From: Parelaphostrongylus tenuis
Taxonomy: Eukaryota > Nematoda > Chromadorea > Rhabditida > Metastrongylidae
Length of the DNA stretch: 64,000 bases
Assembly: GCA_019055375.1 (NCBI GenBank)
Contig: JAHQIW010000642.1
Coordinates: forward strand, 62,001 to 126,000
Direction: 5' to 3'
In this document: in pieces, positions 1-12,080 of the stretch
Position numbering within the stretch: position 1 is the stretch's first letter
Layout: the number at the start of each line of letters is the position of its first letter
Translations under genes and position numbers: made by a program
The notes under the pieces: generated by a model
Databases searched by the model: none
What the model was told of the DNA's origin: nothing
What the model saw: only the letters and a program-made list of their open reading frames with translations

Positions 1-1712
1 AAGAGAATTTAATTGCTACGAAAAAAGAATTTATTATTATGAATACTTCTATAAACATATTTTTAGCAAAACGAACACCCAGTTATTATAAAAATCCTAT
101 TCCTCAATGCGAAAACTATACCCTTGGGATAACAACGCATTTTCAACTCTCTCTTTTCAATTTTCTTCCGACAGTATTGTGAAACTCTAACTCCAAAATA
201 CGTTTCATACGAAAATAACTTTTCAAAAATAATTATTTGAAGCATATTTTGGTATTTAGACAGAATAAGCCTTGATGTAATTCGCATCCATCATTTGTGG
301 AGCACTTTCTGCAAGGAGTGCATTTTTTTCACCCAATTTTTCAAAATTTCTTACTGATGTTGTAGATATACATAGCAGCAACGAAGAGAAAATACGAAGT
401 TGTTTCAAAGTACTTAAAAAGTTGTTAGAAGTTCACTGAACGTTCTCTTGACTAATATAAAGCAGAATTTAGGGGATCGGAGCACTTCGTCGAGACAAAA
501 AGGATATTGCGGAGGAGATCCCAATAGGTAAATCTAGCAAGAAAAACGCCATATGTCCTAACAAATCGTAGACTTCATCATTAAAGCAGTACCCTCTGAG
601 AATAACTATATTTCCAACTCTTTTTTTTCTCTTATCACGTTTGCTCTGGAAGTTGGACTGTCTGTCCCAACTCATCATTCTGCCGATTGCCTTAAATGTA
701 TCTGTTCTACAATAAACTTCCATATATCGGGTCTGTACTGTTCGTAGGAGTCGGTTGGTTCATTGCATTTAAATTTCAAATCACCTTGAAAACCTTCCAT
801 CGTCATCGAAGTGTCAAGTAGGATTCTAGGTGACGAAACTTGTTTCGCTGGCAGTCGACGATTATCTCTTCATCAGTGCTCTCTCGATGACTCTGAGTAC
901 AACACAGTACAATATTGGCCAAAATTTGAAAAGTTTCCTTTTATTCAAAGCTCGAGAAGGTCAAGCTGGCCCACAAATTTGTATTCGACCCTTCCAGAGG
1001 CACAGCTCCACAAAATAGTGATGCTGCATGCAGTACGCTTAGAAATTTCTTCAAATTCTCTTGTAGATTTTCGTGCCAAGTTTTTTCTCATGAGGAAAGT
1101 AATTGACTCTTCTTTGTATGTGCAAATCATAAATAATTCGTAAAAATCAACAAACCTGTGCCTAAAAGCGGTCAAAATGGAGGGGGATACTCATAGGAGG
1201 CAGCTGTGCAAACGAGGTGTGTGGTTTCATGGTTCACGGTTGCAAACGCCTACATGTAGTCGCCTTTCTGTAATTCTGAGATGACACCTGAGAAAACTAT
1301 AAAGGCTGGCCTCGAGGTAGAATAGGTAAAATAACTGGGCATAGTTGCAGCTACGGATAATGTTCATTATAATGTATGAGTGGATACTAAAAAAGTAATA
1401 CTCATAGAAAGGTAACAGAACAGATGTTCTATCATTTTATAGGCCCAACTCCCAAAGGCACTACTAATCCAAAGTTTGTCGAGTTATTGATGAACTGGTA
1501 CCGCACGTAGTATGCATCGTCATTTTTGACCAAAGATTCATTGCTTTAATTTCCAACCAATTAGACTTTTGGGTATTGAATATAACGGAAAATATCGAAT
1601 TTGAAGGTTTACATCGTAATTTTCTTTGTATCACATATTATAACTGACCGTACGCTAACAATAGTATTTCGCGTTTTTCGGCACAAAAGACACATATATA
1701 TTTTTTGTCATG
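1..1712. other. AT-rich DNA, no supported gene
   Basis: Only short overlapping open frames occur on both strands, with no recognisable domain, start context or splice structure. No similarity to the repeat units described below was noticed by eye. Confidence 0.5.
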
Positions 1713-1713
1713 A

Positions 1714-1744
<31 letters not shown>

Positions 1745-1767
1745 ATATATATATATATATATATATA
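1713..1767. repeat. AAAT and AT microsatellite
   Basis: A run of about eight AAAT units passes directly into an AT dinucleotide run. It is simple sequence with no coding meaning. Confidence 0.95.
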
Positions 1768-2109
1768 ACAAGGGCATACTTGCAAATAGAGAAAATCGTG
1801 TTGTATTAGGTTAATTTAAGAAACTCCAAAATATATGCAAAGAGGAGAAATAAGCGCCATTTAAACAATAACATCCACACACAGCTGCGCAATTCGCACT
1901 GCGTATCGGCTTCTATAGCCAAATGAGTTAACAACGTCGGCAGTTCTCATTCTCGTCTAGTGCAACTCAACTACTGCGATACGTTGGTTTTGCGGTCCAT
2001 AATTCGATTACAACTAAAAAAAAGCAAATAAATGAAGTACATTTTAGACCAAAATTAAACTAAGAATTCAATAAAATTGTCAGAATTTATAAGAATAATT
2101 ATATTAACC

Positions 2110-2245
2110 CTTAAATTAGTATCTATGCCTGCAGTCGTCTGTTCACGATTGCCAAAGTCATACTATGTGGACATCCAGACCTCCTGTGAGACTCCAAAAA
2201 ATTAATAATTATGAGCAAAAAAACCCACAAGATACTACCTAGTTT
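2110..2245 (+). repeat. Direct copy of the segment at 6285-6410
   Basis: Both stretches share a TATGCCTGCARTC start, a CACGATTGCCA block and a CTCCTGTG block in the same order and spacing, then an A-rich stretch. This suggests that the repeat unit beginning near 6285 has a partial copy further upstream. The copies are clearly diverged. Confidence 0.6.
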
Positions 2246-2639
2246 TAGTTATCAATGAAATGAATTCAAAAAATAGAACAATCATTTGGAAAATATTATA
2301 ACGACGTGCACTCACCGATAAAAAATTCGCCGGCGAAATCGAAATAATAGGCACTGATGAAATTACAAATTAGCGTAGCAAGCAGCTAAATCACCCAACA
2401 AATGAAAAATCCCGAATAATATGAACAGCACAAAATTTCTACGCCCTGAAAGAGACTCATGTGAGACTAAGTGTGATCCGTTCCACAGGATGGACCGAGC
2501 GATTGGAAATAAATCCATTTATAGACCATGTACCAGATAGAGGAGGATAGATAGGTGGGGAGAGTGGGAACAGTATTCACAATTCAAAACCCAAAAGAAG
2601 CTATACTTTTCCTTTCCTGTTCTGAACTTCAAGACATCG

Positions 2640-3010
2640 TCAATCATATTTTTTGTTGATTCAGTTTCAGTAGCACGAAATGGGGAAATCGTACTTATTC
2701 GGCTTAGGTTTCAACGCGCTTCGTCCTCTTCAGAGCCGGTGATTCAAATCGTTGTCCACGGTAGTTTGCCTTGCTGTGTTTCTCGTGTTCGCTTCGTTTG
2801 AGTCGAATCTTCTTCGCTGGGCACCCTTCAAGTGAAGAACCTCCCTCGGCGACGTCCTCAAACGAGTACCATAGTAGTGAGGAGGTACGACCTTGTGCAT
2901 AGACTGAATCATTGGCTTCAAAGAAGATGAAACACGTGTGAAGGTTAGCCATAAAGATAGTGATTTTGATAAACGTTGTACTATTGGCCCGAGCAATGAA
3001 AAGCATAATC
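2640..3010 (-). repeat. Inverted copy of the foldback arm found at 59340-59690
   Basis: Read on the minus strand, this segment matches 59380-59690 over its length. It encodes the same short peptide-like string on the matching strand, including the motifs FESPALK and TKRVET, which also recur in the arms at 27111-27311 and 44382-44582 (both minus). It ends on the minus strand in the GAAACG..TTAGCC-type terminus shared by the foldback family. The 100- and 88-residue frames here are part of the repeat, not evidence of a gene. Confidence 0.7.
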
Positions 3011-3599
3011 GACTATAATGCAGAAATTCGCAGGAAGTCGATTTTCAAATCCAAACTATATGTCGATTGGCATCAAGAGATGAACACCGAATATTGCAGT
3101 TCTTGGTTAGTTTCCAAAAGTCAGTAGATTTTCTATTCCTTCTTTTCTATTTGAAAAGTACGATGTACCTCCTCTATAAGATTACACTATCGCTTCCAAA
3201 TGAAGTGAAAACTAGCAAAATATCAGAAAAACACAAAATCAACTTTGCTTCCAAATAAATTTGCTTCCTCTGGTTAAGTCAGAGTTTGATCAGCGGGAAA
3301 TGATGCAGTTTAAACCAGGTAAGGGAGGATTTCGCCAACCCGGAATTTGTGTGTATAAAATATACTTCCGGATAGAAGAATATTTTTTACCTGAAGGTAA
3401 ACTTTTGTGGAAGGGATATCCTTCGCAACAGTGTCTTAAAATAGTAAATCGCTCCCAGATTTTAGAGCAAAGGCCGCTGTTACATTATTAGAATCATTCT
3501 ACTGGGACATTCCTTTTGGTAAGAGCATTTTAACAGAAGAAAGCGTGAGCTTGAGAAATTCTAGATTTTTGATATCTTAAAGACAAACGTGGGCCCGAC

Positions 3600-4330
3600 A
3601 GCCACAGTAGCAGATATGAAACACAAACCGTTCAATGTTAATCACTCTCCTCAGGGGTGCACCATTTCCTTGGACACACTATGCTTCGTGATTTAGTTTA
3701 AAAGCGTATTTGGCTCTAATAGTGATTTGGTGCCGCGTGCACACTCAAACACGAGTCTAACATTCGATTGCCGCCAACAGTGAGATGAAGAGCTTGATAA
3801 ACTTACGCTACCGAATGATTACTAACAGTCTAAAGGAGGAGCTTGCCGAGCGAGGTTAAAGCACAAATCTTTTCTTTTTCCTATGGCGCTGTCAAAAGAG
3901 CTTTTTTGAAAGCAAACATAATTTTGAGTTCCTCGAAACTTGTCTCTGGGAAGAGTATGAGTACTTCAAGGAAAGAGTATAGTTAAGAGAAAAATAAGAG
4001 ATATGAGAATAGAACACGTGGTTGTGTGAAACATAAATTTATTTTGCAATTTACAACGTTAGAAAAAAGTCTTTGCGAAAATCGACCAAGCGGGGCTCTA
4101 TCCAGAGAGTCAAACTTTAAGATGACTACTGAAAGGTCGGTTTTTCATTTGTTGCCCCATAAGGCAAGCACCAGATAAGTCAACAAAAACGAATAGTTTG
4201 GAAAATTTCTTGTCAAGCCATTATTCTAGAAAAAAATTAAATGACGGATAAAAAAGCATAAAGGATACTGGTACAAATATAAATAGTTAATGTCAGAAGA
4301 ACAACTTCATTATTTGAAAATGTACTTTTT
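3600..4330 (-). repeat. Inverted copy of two unit segments
   Basis: The reverse complement of about 3630-3790 matches 25380-25500. The reverse complement of about 3830-4200 matches 32700-33060, 14940-15250 and 50740-51080. The intervening order differs, so this is a rearranged inverted fragment of the repeat unit. No gene is supported. Confidence 0.65.
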
Positions 4331-5039
4331 TCTATGCGAATCATAAATAATGAGAGAAACAGGGCTGTGAAACCACCAACCTGCTAGTAGCGCATAACGG
4401 CAGAAACTGCCACTCAATTCTTTTGGGAATATATGGATGATCAAAACACTGTGAAAAATGCAGTAAAGATGTTAAAAATTTCTACTATTAACAGCCTGAA
4501 GAAAAAGCTCTATTCGGTGAAGTATAATATGCGTCGTCACTTCATAATAAAATGTAGAGCCTTAGAATTTGTGATTTTGTCGCTTTCTGTCACAAATTTT
4601 CTATTTTCCCCAATATTGAATCCTACCGATAATTATTCCGATATAAAATGCTCCAGAAATTACCTTTTAAGACTTCAATGAATCAAATATTTCTTGACAT
4701 TTAGCAAAAATTTCTAGTTATTATAGGAAAGCCAATAATATATATTTCTCGGAAACCGCCAATTTTCTCAGTTACTCTTCAATCGTCCTATATCAGAACG
4801 ACTAGACTCAGCTAGTCTAAAAAGTAAAAATGCTGTTACTTTGAAGTCAATTCTGTGAAACAAAATATTCTTGCCGAGTGGGAAGGATGTTGCTCGTACC
4901 GCAAAATGTGCATAGGCGTATGCGATTAATGCACAAACCGATTCTGGAAAATACTTTGAGAATATTTTGCTTAACACTATGTAAAGAATATACTCGCTCG
5001 ATATAGTGCGATAGAGTCTTCTCTTTGAAAAATGGTAAG

Positions 5040-5040
<1 letters not shown>

Positions 5041-5089
<49 letters not shown>
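5041..5089. repeat. TA microsatellite
   Basis: Nearly pure TA dinucleotide run. The tyrosine/isoleucine-rich frames read through it are artefacts. Confidence 0.95.
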
Positions 5090-5175
5090 GATAAAATTCA
5101 CAAACTATAACTGAAAACAACTTAAAAACATTTCGCGTTTCTGATCATGATTTTGTGTCTCCTTACTCTTAAGGG

Positions 5176-5541
5176 TGCATGTGGCCTGGCGAGGGAAGCG
5201 AGTTTGCGGAAACATACGTAAAAGCCACTGAGATGCACCAAACCTCTAAAAGGCTTAAGAACATTTTATCGGGTTCTAGGGCGAAGGTTTCGGAACAATT
5301 CGATGGGATGGCTAAGTTTGTACTTTCAACTGTTTTACTCATCTGATTAACGGGACTAAGGGTGCTTGGAGTGGCTTTAGAGCACAGGTCAGAGATGTGT
5401 GCAACGCCCGTGATCGCTGGTTTGATACTGAGCCCCATTGTCTTTAGTGCCTTCCTGGTCGAAAAATTGGTGCCGGAATTGTTTGGAGAAATAGCAGCAG
5501 TGATTCGATGGGTCGGTGGACCACGACAAGCCATTGTATAA
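5176..5541 (+). pseudogene. Broken reading frame resembling a small membrane protein
   Basis: The plus-strand frame starting TGC ATG at 5176 reads about 120 codons with protein-like composition, interrupted by one in-frame TGA at 5344-5346 and ending at TAA 5539-5541. Before the TGA it has a charged helical part (motifs KRLKNILSG, SRAKVSEQFDGM) and then a hydrophobic run. After it comes a second hydrophobic segment (VIAGLILSPIVFSAFL) followed by VEKLVPELFGEI. Two membrane helices are plausible. The same frame stays open past the TAA as far as 5823, but with less convincing composition. A frame-closing TAA lies just upstream (5170-5172), next to a possible splice acceptor, so this could be an exon plus a decayed neighbour. 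An equally long minus-strand frame over 5169-5561 looks like its shadow. I do not recognise the family. Alternatives are a real exon with an assembly error at the TGA, or a chance frame. Confidence 0.35.
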
Positions 5542-6829
5542 GCCAAATATGCATCACCCACCTCAGCGATACTTGATGATTTTGGACAAATGCCACATCG
5601 CCCAGAAATCTTGATCGTCGCCGAACCGTTTGCCTTTTATAATTCACAACTCCAAATCATTAAGTATGAAAAACACATTTTTTATACAACTCATAGCCTT
5701 CTATCCGTTTTCCATGAAGAACTCCTACTTGTCTCATACGTTTGTCTGCCTTATGAGAATTTTCTTGCCATCCCCAGAAACCAGAAATACTGTTCTAAAA
5801 CATCCACGGCCTTCATCATATAGACCGTTGCCGAGGTGTATTCTCATAGATGATTTTTGCATTAATTCGCCAACACCGAAAAGATGAAAAGCTTAGTTGG
5901 CTCGAGGAAAGCTCGTGCAAGTGACCACTTGTGCATATTCCGTGACATATCCAACCATTTCATTCAACTCGTCGTTATTATGCATAGTTTCCGGATGAAA
6001 AATGACATACTCAGTGAAGTAGATCCCACATAGCTGAGCTAATATATATAACTGAGATAATAACAGAAAGTCGTCACAGCGAGAAAAGACAGGGTGAGAG
6101 TCTAAGAAAATGTGCGGACTGAGTGAAGAAAAGAGAGATGCCGATTCGCAGAGGAACGGTTAACGAACCCTAAACTCATATCCATTATCTTTTTTATCAC
6201 GATGGATTCTGTCGTATAATTTATTAATTATTGCAAAAGTGCAACTACAACTTTGTTGATTTTATAGATTCGAACTCCGCGATTTTGATTTATGCCTGCA
6301 ATCATCTGTCACGATTGCCATAGTCGTACTGAATAAAGGCCCAGCTCTCCTGTGCGACCTCAAAAAAAAATTCATGAGAAGAAAAGCCAACAACATACAG
6401 CCCGGTTTAATTGAATTGAAATGTTACGATTGACCATTTCCACTTGTTTTGAAAATGCCGGAAATATGTAATTGAGATATTAAGTGGGCCTATCAAGAAT
6501 GAATTGCATTGCACTGTTTTATACTTTTGCCAAATCAGTTCGCGGTGGTTTGGTGATAGGATTGGTGATAGGATGTCTTCTAAACTGAATCAAACTCTGG
6601 CATGAACAGAAGGGTCAAAGTCAAAAGAGAACGAGGCTGACATTGGGATTTCGACTGTTTTGCTGATTTTAATTCTGTCCGGAAGCTTAAATGAAAAAAG
6701 GAGAGATAGCAAACCATTCAAATTTTGAGAATTGGACAAAAAGCGTGAGTGCTAGGTACAAAAGCCTTGCGACAGGAGACAAAAAGGTTAGAGTAAAAAG
6801 TCGACCTCATAGATTTCAACACATGATCA

Positions 6830-7118
6830 AACATGTTTTTTGTTGATTGAGCTAACAGCATGAGGTTGGTAAAGAACTCATGTATTTGGCTAACCCTTCG
6901 ACACCTTTCGTCTTCGCCAGAGAGGTAGTTCGAATTGAAGCCCAAGGTTGTTCCTCGTCATTGAGCTCCTCGAATAAGACGATATGCGAGAGAGGTTGTT
7001 GACTTGAGCGGGCTCACCGCAGAAGATTCGACTTGAATGGAACGAACACAGAACCAAACGAAGACCAATGATTTGAATTACCTGCTTTGAATGAAATGAG
7101 AAGCGTAGAAACGTTACC
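6830..7118. repeat. Foldback element, copy A
   Basis: The left arm (from about 6890, reading GGCTAACCCTTCGACACC) and the right arm (to about 7118, ending GTAGAAACGTTACC) are imperfect inverted repeats around a spacer of about 150 bases. The outward terminus is GAAG-rich, then CGAAA, then CGAAACGTTAGCC-like. Copies lie at 27045-27430 and 44330-44700. In this copy the right flank is interrupted by the RTE remnant. Confidence 0.65.
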
Positions 7119-7119
7119 T

Positions 7120-8315
7120 GTCAATTGTCACATGTCGTCCCGTTGATCTTCGAGTGACTCGAGCGATTACCAGCAACTCTTCCATTTTTCCCTATCGTGA
7201 GCAAGAGTATCCCAGTGTCTCCTCCTCGCTCTAGGGATTCGCTGAGCATCATATCTTTCTTCTGTCGCTTTCGTGAAGAAACCGGACCAGCGGGTCAGTG
7301 GTCTTCTTTTGGTGCGCTTGATGTCCCGAGGAATCCAGTCGGTAACGGCTCTCGTCCATCGGTTGTCGTTGAAGCTCATCACGTGTCCGGCCCACCTTAT
7401 TTTTGATATCCTGGCGTGTAGGACGGCGTCTCCGATTTTCGATCGTTGACGTAGGTCGGAACTTCGGATCCTTTCTATTATTGGCGAGATACGGGATACT
7501 CCTAGCAACGACCTTTCGACTGCGCGTTCGATAACGCCAAGTGATCTTTCATCCTGCTTACGTAGCCACCAGGTTTCTGCTGCATACGTTAGGGCAGGGA
7601 TAATTGTCGAGTCGAAAAGGTGGGCACGGAGTCGGATGTTCTTTGTCCTCTTCACTACATCTTCGATGCTCTTAAACGTTCCCCAAGCCGCTCGTTTCCT
7701 CCTGCTCAACTCTGGGGCTAGGTCGTTCATCATGTTGATTTCACGACCTAGATAGACGTAACTGGAACATTCGGAGATTGTCGTTCCGTTGAGCGTGAAT
7801 GGGGCATTAGAAACCCATTCGTTCCTCATGAACATTGTTCTCGTTAGATTCAGTTGAAGACCAATCTTTCCACAAGCGTTATCAAAATCGGTCAACATTC
7901 GTTCCGCTTGGCTGATGTTCGGTGTTATGAGAACGATATCGTCAGCAAAGCGAAGTTGGTTCAATTGTCGACCGTCAATTTTCTTTCCCATTTCGTCCTA
8001 TTCTAATGTTCGCATGACTGACGTTTTGTAGGGTGGTAATGAATAGCTTTGGCGAAATTGTATCGCCTTGTCGAACCCCTCTTCTTACGTCAAAGGTGAT
8101 ATTGCTGTAGAATGGAGATATTTTGGTCGTGAAATCTTTATGAAGCTCACGAAGGATCACTATGTACCGAGTAAGGACGCCCTGCTCATCCAGAGCCTCT
8201 AAAACAGCTTCTATTTCCACTGAATCAAAGGCTTTCTTCGGATCGATGAAAGTGAGACAGAGTGGTTGTTTGTACTCTCGTGAAACTTCAATGAGTCTTG
8301 TAATTCTAAATCATG
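7120..8315 (-). pseudogene. RTE-type non-LTR retrotransposon remnant (reverse transcriptase, 3' part)
   Basis: The minus strand encodes the catalytic half of a reverse transcriptase. The upstream frame (about 8310 to 7984) reads LTFIDPKKAFDSVE, the palm motif A, and then RRGVRQGDTISPKLF. The second frame (7991-7167, 274 residues) has the catalytic LRFADDIVLI box at residues 13-22, a thumb-like region and the RWAGHVM / NRWTRAV C-terminal motifs typical of RTE elements in nematodes and other animals. The two frames overlap out of register near 7984-7991, so there is a frameshift. The endonuclease domain and everything 5' of motif A is missing, the usual result of incomplete target-primed reverse transcription. 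It sits inside a foldback repeat whose copies at 27345 and 44620 lack it. It cannot encode an active enzyme as it stands. Confidence 0.92.
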
Positions 8316-8788
8316 TAGTTCTGGACATGAAAGGAGAGATATAACTTTTTCTCGTTTGACTTTCTATGAACACCGTTCTCAGTCTCATCATCGCTCCAGT
8401 GATCTCATGTCAAAGTCTGATGAGCGTGGTTTGTTTCTAATCGCTCGGTCAATTGTGCGGATTGGATTATATTCGGTTCCAATCAAGCATCTTTTAGGAC
8501 GTAGAAATCCTTTGCTCTTCACAATAATCGGATTTTGCACCTTTTTCAGTGACTCAGGTCCTTGCTACGCTAACTCATACTTTTCCTATTTTAGACACTT
8601 TATTGGTTCGTCTTCACACTGGTTTTTTCTTTTTATTGTGCGGATCCCAATTCTTCCAAGATTCAATTCGTTTTCTCCCTGATCGTCGTTTAATACTGGT
8701 TGAGCGAGTTTCCTTGCAATTTCGAGTATGACCTGGTTGTGGCGTTCCATAGGGCGCTGTTGGCTGTTGTTGACTGCCGAAGAATGTT

Positions 8789-8814
8789 GGGGGAAGGGGG
8801 AAGGGGGATGGAAT
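8789..8814 (+). repeat. G-rich tract, three G5 runs
   Basis: Three runs of five G separated by AA, then ATGG. It corresponds to the longer four-run tract at 45149 in copy C and to a weaker tract near 27850 in copy B. Confidence 0.8.
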
Positions 8815-9199
8815 GGAGCTCGACTTCATGAGCGCCGCGATATCTCGGTGCAAGCATGTTAGCCGAGAACAAATGAAGTAGCGTTCCCTTTCGCTATACA
8901 AGAGATCTATAGGACGAAAATCACACCAAAAGAGCCCTGAGCTAATCAGTAACTGCCGAAGTGGCCGATGTGACATCTACAGGTGTAATAGTGAGCACAC
9001 GGCGAAACACACGGATTCGTACACACTGCCACAAAACCGAGACTGGGCGTCCTTGTAAGAAATTTTAGGAACTGATGATTAACACCAAGCGCCCTGTCCA
9101 TTACAGATGAGATTCCTATCGATAAGAAGGTAGATGAAGCACTCAGTGTGGTCCAATCCATGAGGGAAGGGCTATAAATTGACTTCATAAAGCATCGTT

Positions 9200-9420
9200 C
9201 GAGGTGCTTTCAGCGTATATGTGGCCATAATGACTTGCGGTGGCCTACCGATTTATCAAGCTAGTGACGCTGACCTCCCAGACAAATCTTGTGTCATGTC
9301 GCCAACTCCCGAGAGGTATAAGGCTTAGTGGATCTTGATCGCAGGGTCGAACCAACGACATCGTGTGCGCCGCATGACACCCGTAACCACAGGGCCGCAC
9401 GCTCCAGTTGAGAACGACTT
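9200..9420 (-). repeat. SINE-like repeat with tRNA-like internal promoter
   Basis: On the minus strand there is an A-box-like stretch and, about 9340-9360, a B-box-like GGTTCGACCCT. Copies lie at about 28280-28500 and 45590-45800, all in the same position of the unit. The B copy has a poly-C expansion near 28449. It has no coding capacity. It resembles a tRNA-derived short element; the family is not recognised. Confidence 0.5.
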
Positions 9421-10639
9421 GCACTTCGATACGAAGCACCCGCCGAGGGCAAGCCCGAGGTCAGCTCAAAATTAGGCGTCGTATCCAGAAGTCTGTAGTA
9501 AACACAGAATTAGGCGTCACGTTCAGTACGGTAATCTCAAAGGAGGTCAGTTGCGGCCGTTCTGCGACAGAGGCAAGTTGGTAGTTTCACAGCTCTGTCT
9601 CTCTTATTTTTTTGAGGCTCGGTATAGTAGAGTCGATTCTTTAAATATTCACTTTTATTGTGTCATTAGTTACTTATATTTGCATTAATATCAACTCCTT
9701 AATTCTTTTCAAAAGTATAATTCAATTTTCTCAAGAATAATAGGTCAACAGGAGATTTTCCGAACTTTTTCGGTTTTCTTCATTACTTTTTTATGCAATT
9801 AATTTTTTCTTTTACCATGATTAAGAGCAGCTTCTAGCTGTTATTTTGGTATAAAACATTTATACGTTTAAGTTCTTTGTGCCTATGAGGGAACAAATAA
9901 AAAACCGACTTCATTTGCTGGAGAGCAACTTTTCATAGAAGCTCTACAAAGCTTTTGAAAGCGAGACTTTCGGCTGCAGCCATACGTCGCCGGTTTCCTA
10001 GAAAGCCTTTTTTTTACGTTGCTATAGGAGATTTTTTCGCTATAGACGCGTATTTTACTCGCCGAACAGAGCTCTTTCCTGGGACTGTCAATAGTCATTC
10101 GATAGCGTAGTCGTTTTTGATTCCAGCGCTGAGCTTATATCCTGAAAAGATCATCTCTCTGCAACGCAACAGGTAAAACAAGTTGAATTCGCATATGCTA
10201 CCAAGTTTTGAAAAAACGGCGAAGTGGGGTCATAACGTGACGTCATAGCTTTCGAATGACTACTAAAACTCCAATGTAGAGTTCTTCTCCAGCGAATGAG
10301 ATCGGATTTTCATTTGCCTCTTATGACCATAAAGTGCCTACATTTGTTTTGAAAGCAAATTGTCTTGAGAGCAAAAACAATTCTTGATGCGACACGAGTT
10401 TCGTCGCGTGCCAAAGCAGCACTTGACCAAAACGATACTCGTGTGGCATCAACAGTCGATTTTGCTCTCGGAACAACTCCGTCTTAAGACAAATGTGAAA
10501 GTGTTATATATCAAAATAATCGCGAGAAACTGCTCTAAGCGATAGTAAAGGCAGAAACTCACATGTTCCCCAGCGAATAGATAAAAACGTATTCAGTAAA
10601 AGATCCATGATTAAAAAGTATGGTTTTGAACAGGCAATT

Positions 10640-11290
10640 AGCACTCGGAGGCATGTGGCGCAGTGGTTGGAGGTACTCTGCATTGCACAAGGTCAGCTTG
10701 ATCTAGCGCTCGTGGCTCACCAAGCCATCCATCCCTACGGGCTCAGTATAATTATACCGGAATGGTTTTAGACTTGGGCAGGATAAGCAGCACTGATTCG
10801 ATACAGTGTAAGGCCACGGAGAATCATTGTAAAGGCCAGATATGCGTTCAATCACCTCCACCTATGCTACGAATAGAATCGGATGCATGGCGCATCCCTC
10901 AGGGATTGGTCAATGCCGAGAGCTTTTTTATTCTTTGCACTCGAGTGTTGAATGATTTTATTTTTGGGAAATTCCATCGAATAACTGCAGGAAGCTGCTC
11001 TAAAAGATGATAAAAGGCTAACCTCTCGGCGTTGGTCAATCCCTGAGGGATGCGCCATGCATTCGTCTTCAATTTTCAATTTCGTTTGAGGTGACTAAGT
11101 ACATATCTGGTCTTTCCAGTGACTAGTGGTGGCTTCCCGCTGTATTGAATCAATGCTGCTTATACCCCCAGATAAGTCTGAGGTCGGTACGGACCAATTT
11201 GTCGACACTGGAGGGATGGATGGCTTGGTGATCGACCCTGTGTGAGACGCAGAGCACCTCTAAGCACTGAGCCACATGCGCTGTTATCAG
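10640..11290. repeat. Foldback element with tRNA-like sequence at both ends (copy A)
   Basis: Two inverted arms of about 280 bases flank a spacer of about 90 bases. Easily seen pairs are the GCATGGCGCATCCCTCAGGG block near 10885 with its complement near 11045, the CCAGATATGCGTTCAATCACC block near 10840 with its complement near 11100, and GGCGCAGTGGTTGGAGGTAC near 10660 with its complement near 11250. The outermost part of each arm looks like a tRNA head: an A box of the TGGCGCAGTGG type and a degenerate B box about 50 bases on. Copies lie at 29775-30445 and 47065-47655, and a single arm near 63760-63845. Open frames in the arms are by-products. Confidence 0.75.
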
Positions 11291-11762
11291 GAAGCAAGGT
11301 GCTGGTTTAACCCCCTATTCCTATATTCCCATGCAATCACCGGGTAATGGCCTCAGGTTAGTTATCTTCTAGAGTGCGAGGACATTTGATTCCATCCAAT
11401 CTAACTATTGAAATAATACTCTGTAATGATCAGTGCTAGAAAACGAATCGAATGCTAGAAGTAGTGGCATCCGCATAGAAAAAAATGTGCTAAATGCTGG
11501 CTAAGATAGTCAAAACGATGGCAAAAACAAAAAGTTAAACGCATGAAGAGTGCATATAAATGAAAAAGGCGGAAAAATTCCTTGTTAATCCAAGAGAAAG
11601 GTGGAATTTCTTTTTTTTTCCCAGGAAAGATTGAGTCTGATCAGGAGTTCACAAAACGACTTTCACTAAATCTCACTATGAAGGAGATATAGAAAATCTA
11701 CTTTGGGTGATGTGTGAAACTTTGAACTTCAAGCGGGAACCAGACCCGTACTTCAACCTCTC

Positions 11763-11829
11763 GATGGTGTAGTGGTAGCAAGCTCGTCAGCGAACGGTGA
11801 AATTCTGATTCGATTACCGCCTGAGGTCC
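11763..11829 (+). pseudogene. tRNA-like segment, degenerate
   Basis: GTGTAGTGGTAGCA resembles a D arm (A box). A T-arm-like ATTCGATTACCGC follows, and the segment ends CTGAGGTC. The anticodon loop has no U33 and the acceptor stem pairs poorly. The better preserved equivalent is at 30932-30998. It is a relic tRNA-like module within the repeat unit, not a functional tRNA. Confidence 0.5.
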
Positions 11830-12037
11830 GAAGTTTTGCTAATAATCAAACATTTTTAGATGTATACTTAGAGCATAATGCCACCACTAAAGGAGCGGTT
11901 GATCAAAAAATTTTTAATATAACATATCTTTCATTTCGAGTGTTTTCTTAAGACCACAGCTCAAATTACAATATGCCTGATAATCATTATTTGAGCCACG
12001 CATGTCAGTGGTCTGTCAATGAGGGCTGACTTATAGA

Positions 12038-12080
12038 GCCCGATACACGTGTTTCGATCTTGCGATCTCGTCAGTCGGGC
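12038..12080 (-). ncRNA. Hammerhead ribozyme (GNRA-capped stem II), minus strand
   Basis: Read on the minus strand: stem I 5' half GCCCGA, core box CTGACGA, stem II GATC with tetraloop GCAA and closing GATC, core box GAAA, a short stem III from the self-complementary ACACGTGT, cleavage triplet GTA, and stem I 3' half TCGGGC. All conserved core positions are present, the variable core position being C. Stem I has six pairs and stem II four. The predicted cut is between 12044 and 12043. Stem III is only two pairs within one molecule, so dimeric folding may be needed. Confidence 0.92.

Noticed and set aside
5169..5561. 130-residue minus-strand frame as a gene
   Set aside because: The plus-strand frame over the same bases has more protein-like segments (charged helix, two hydrophobic helices); the minus frame looks like its shadow. 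Certainty is limited.
8420..8450. CTGATGAG on the plus strand
   Set aside because: No GAAA box follows at a suitable distance and there is no stem II; the equivalent at 44785 is the same repeat.
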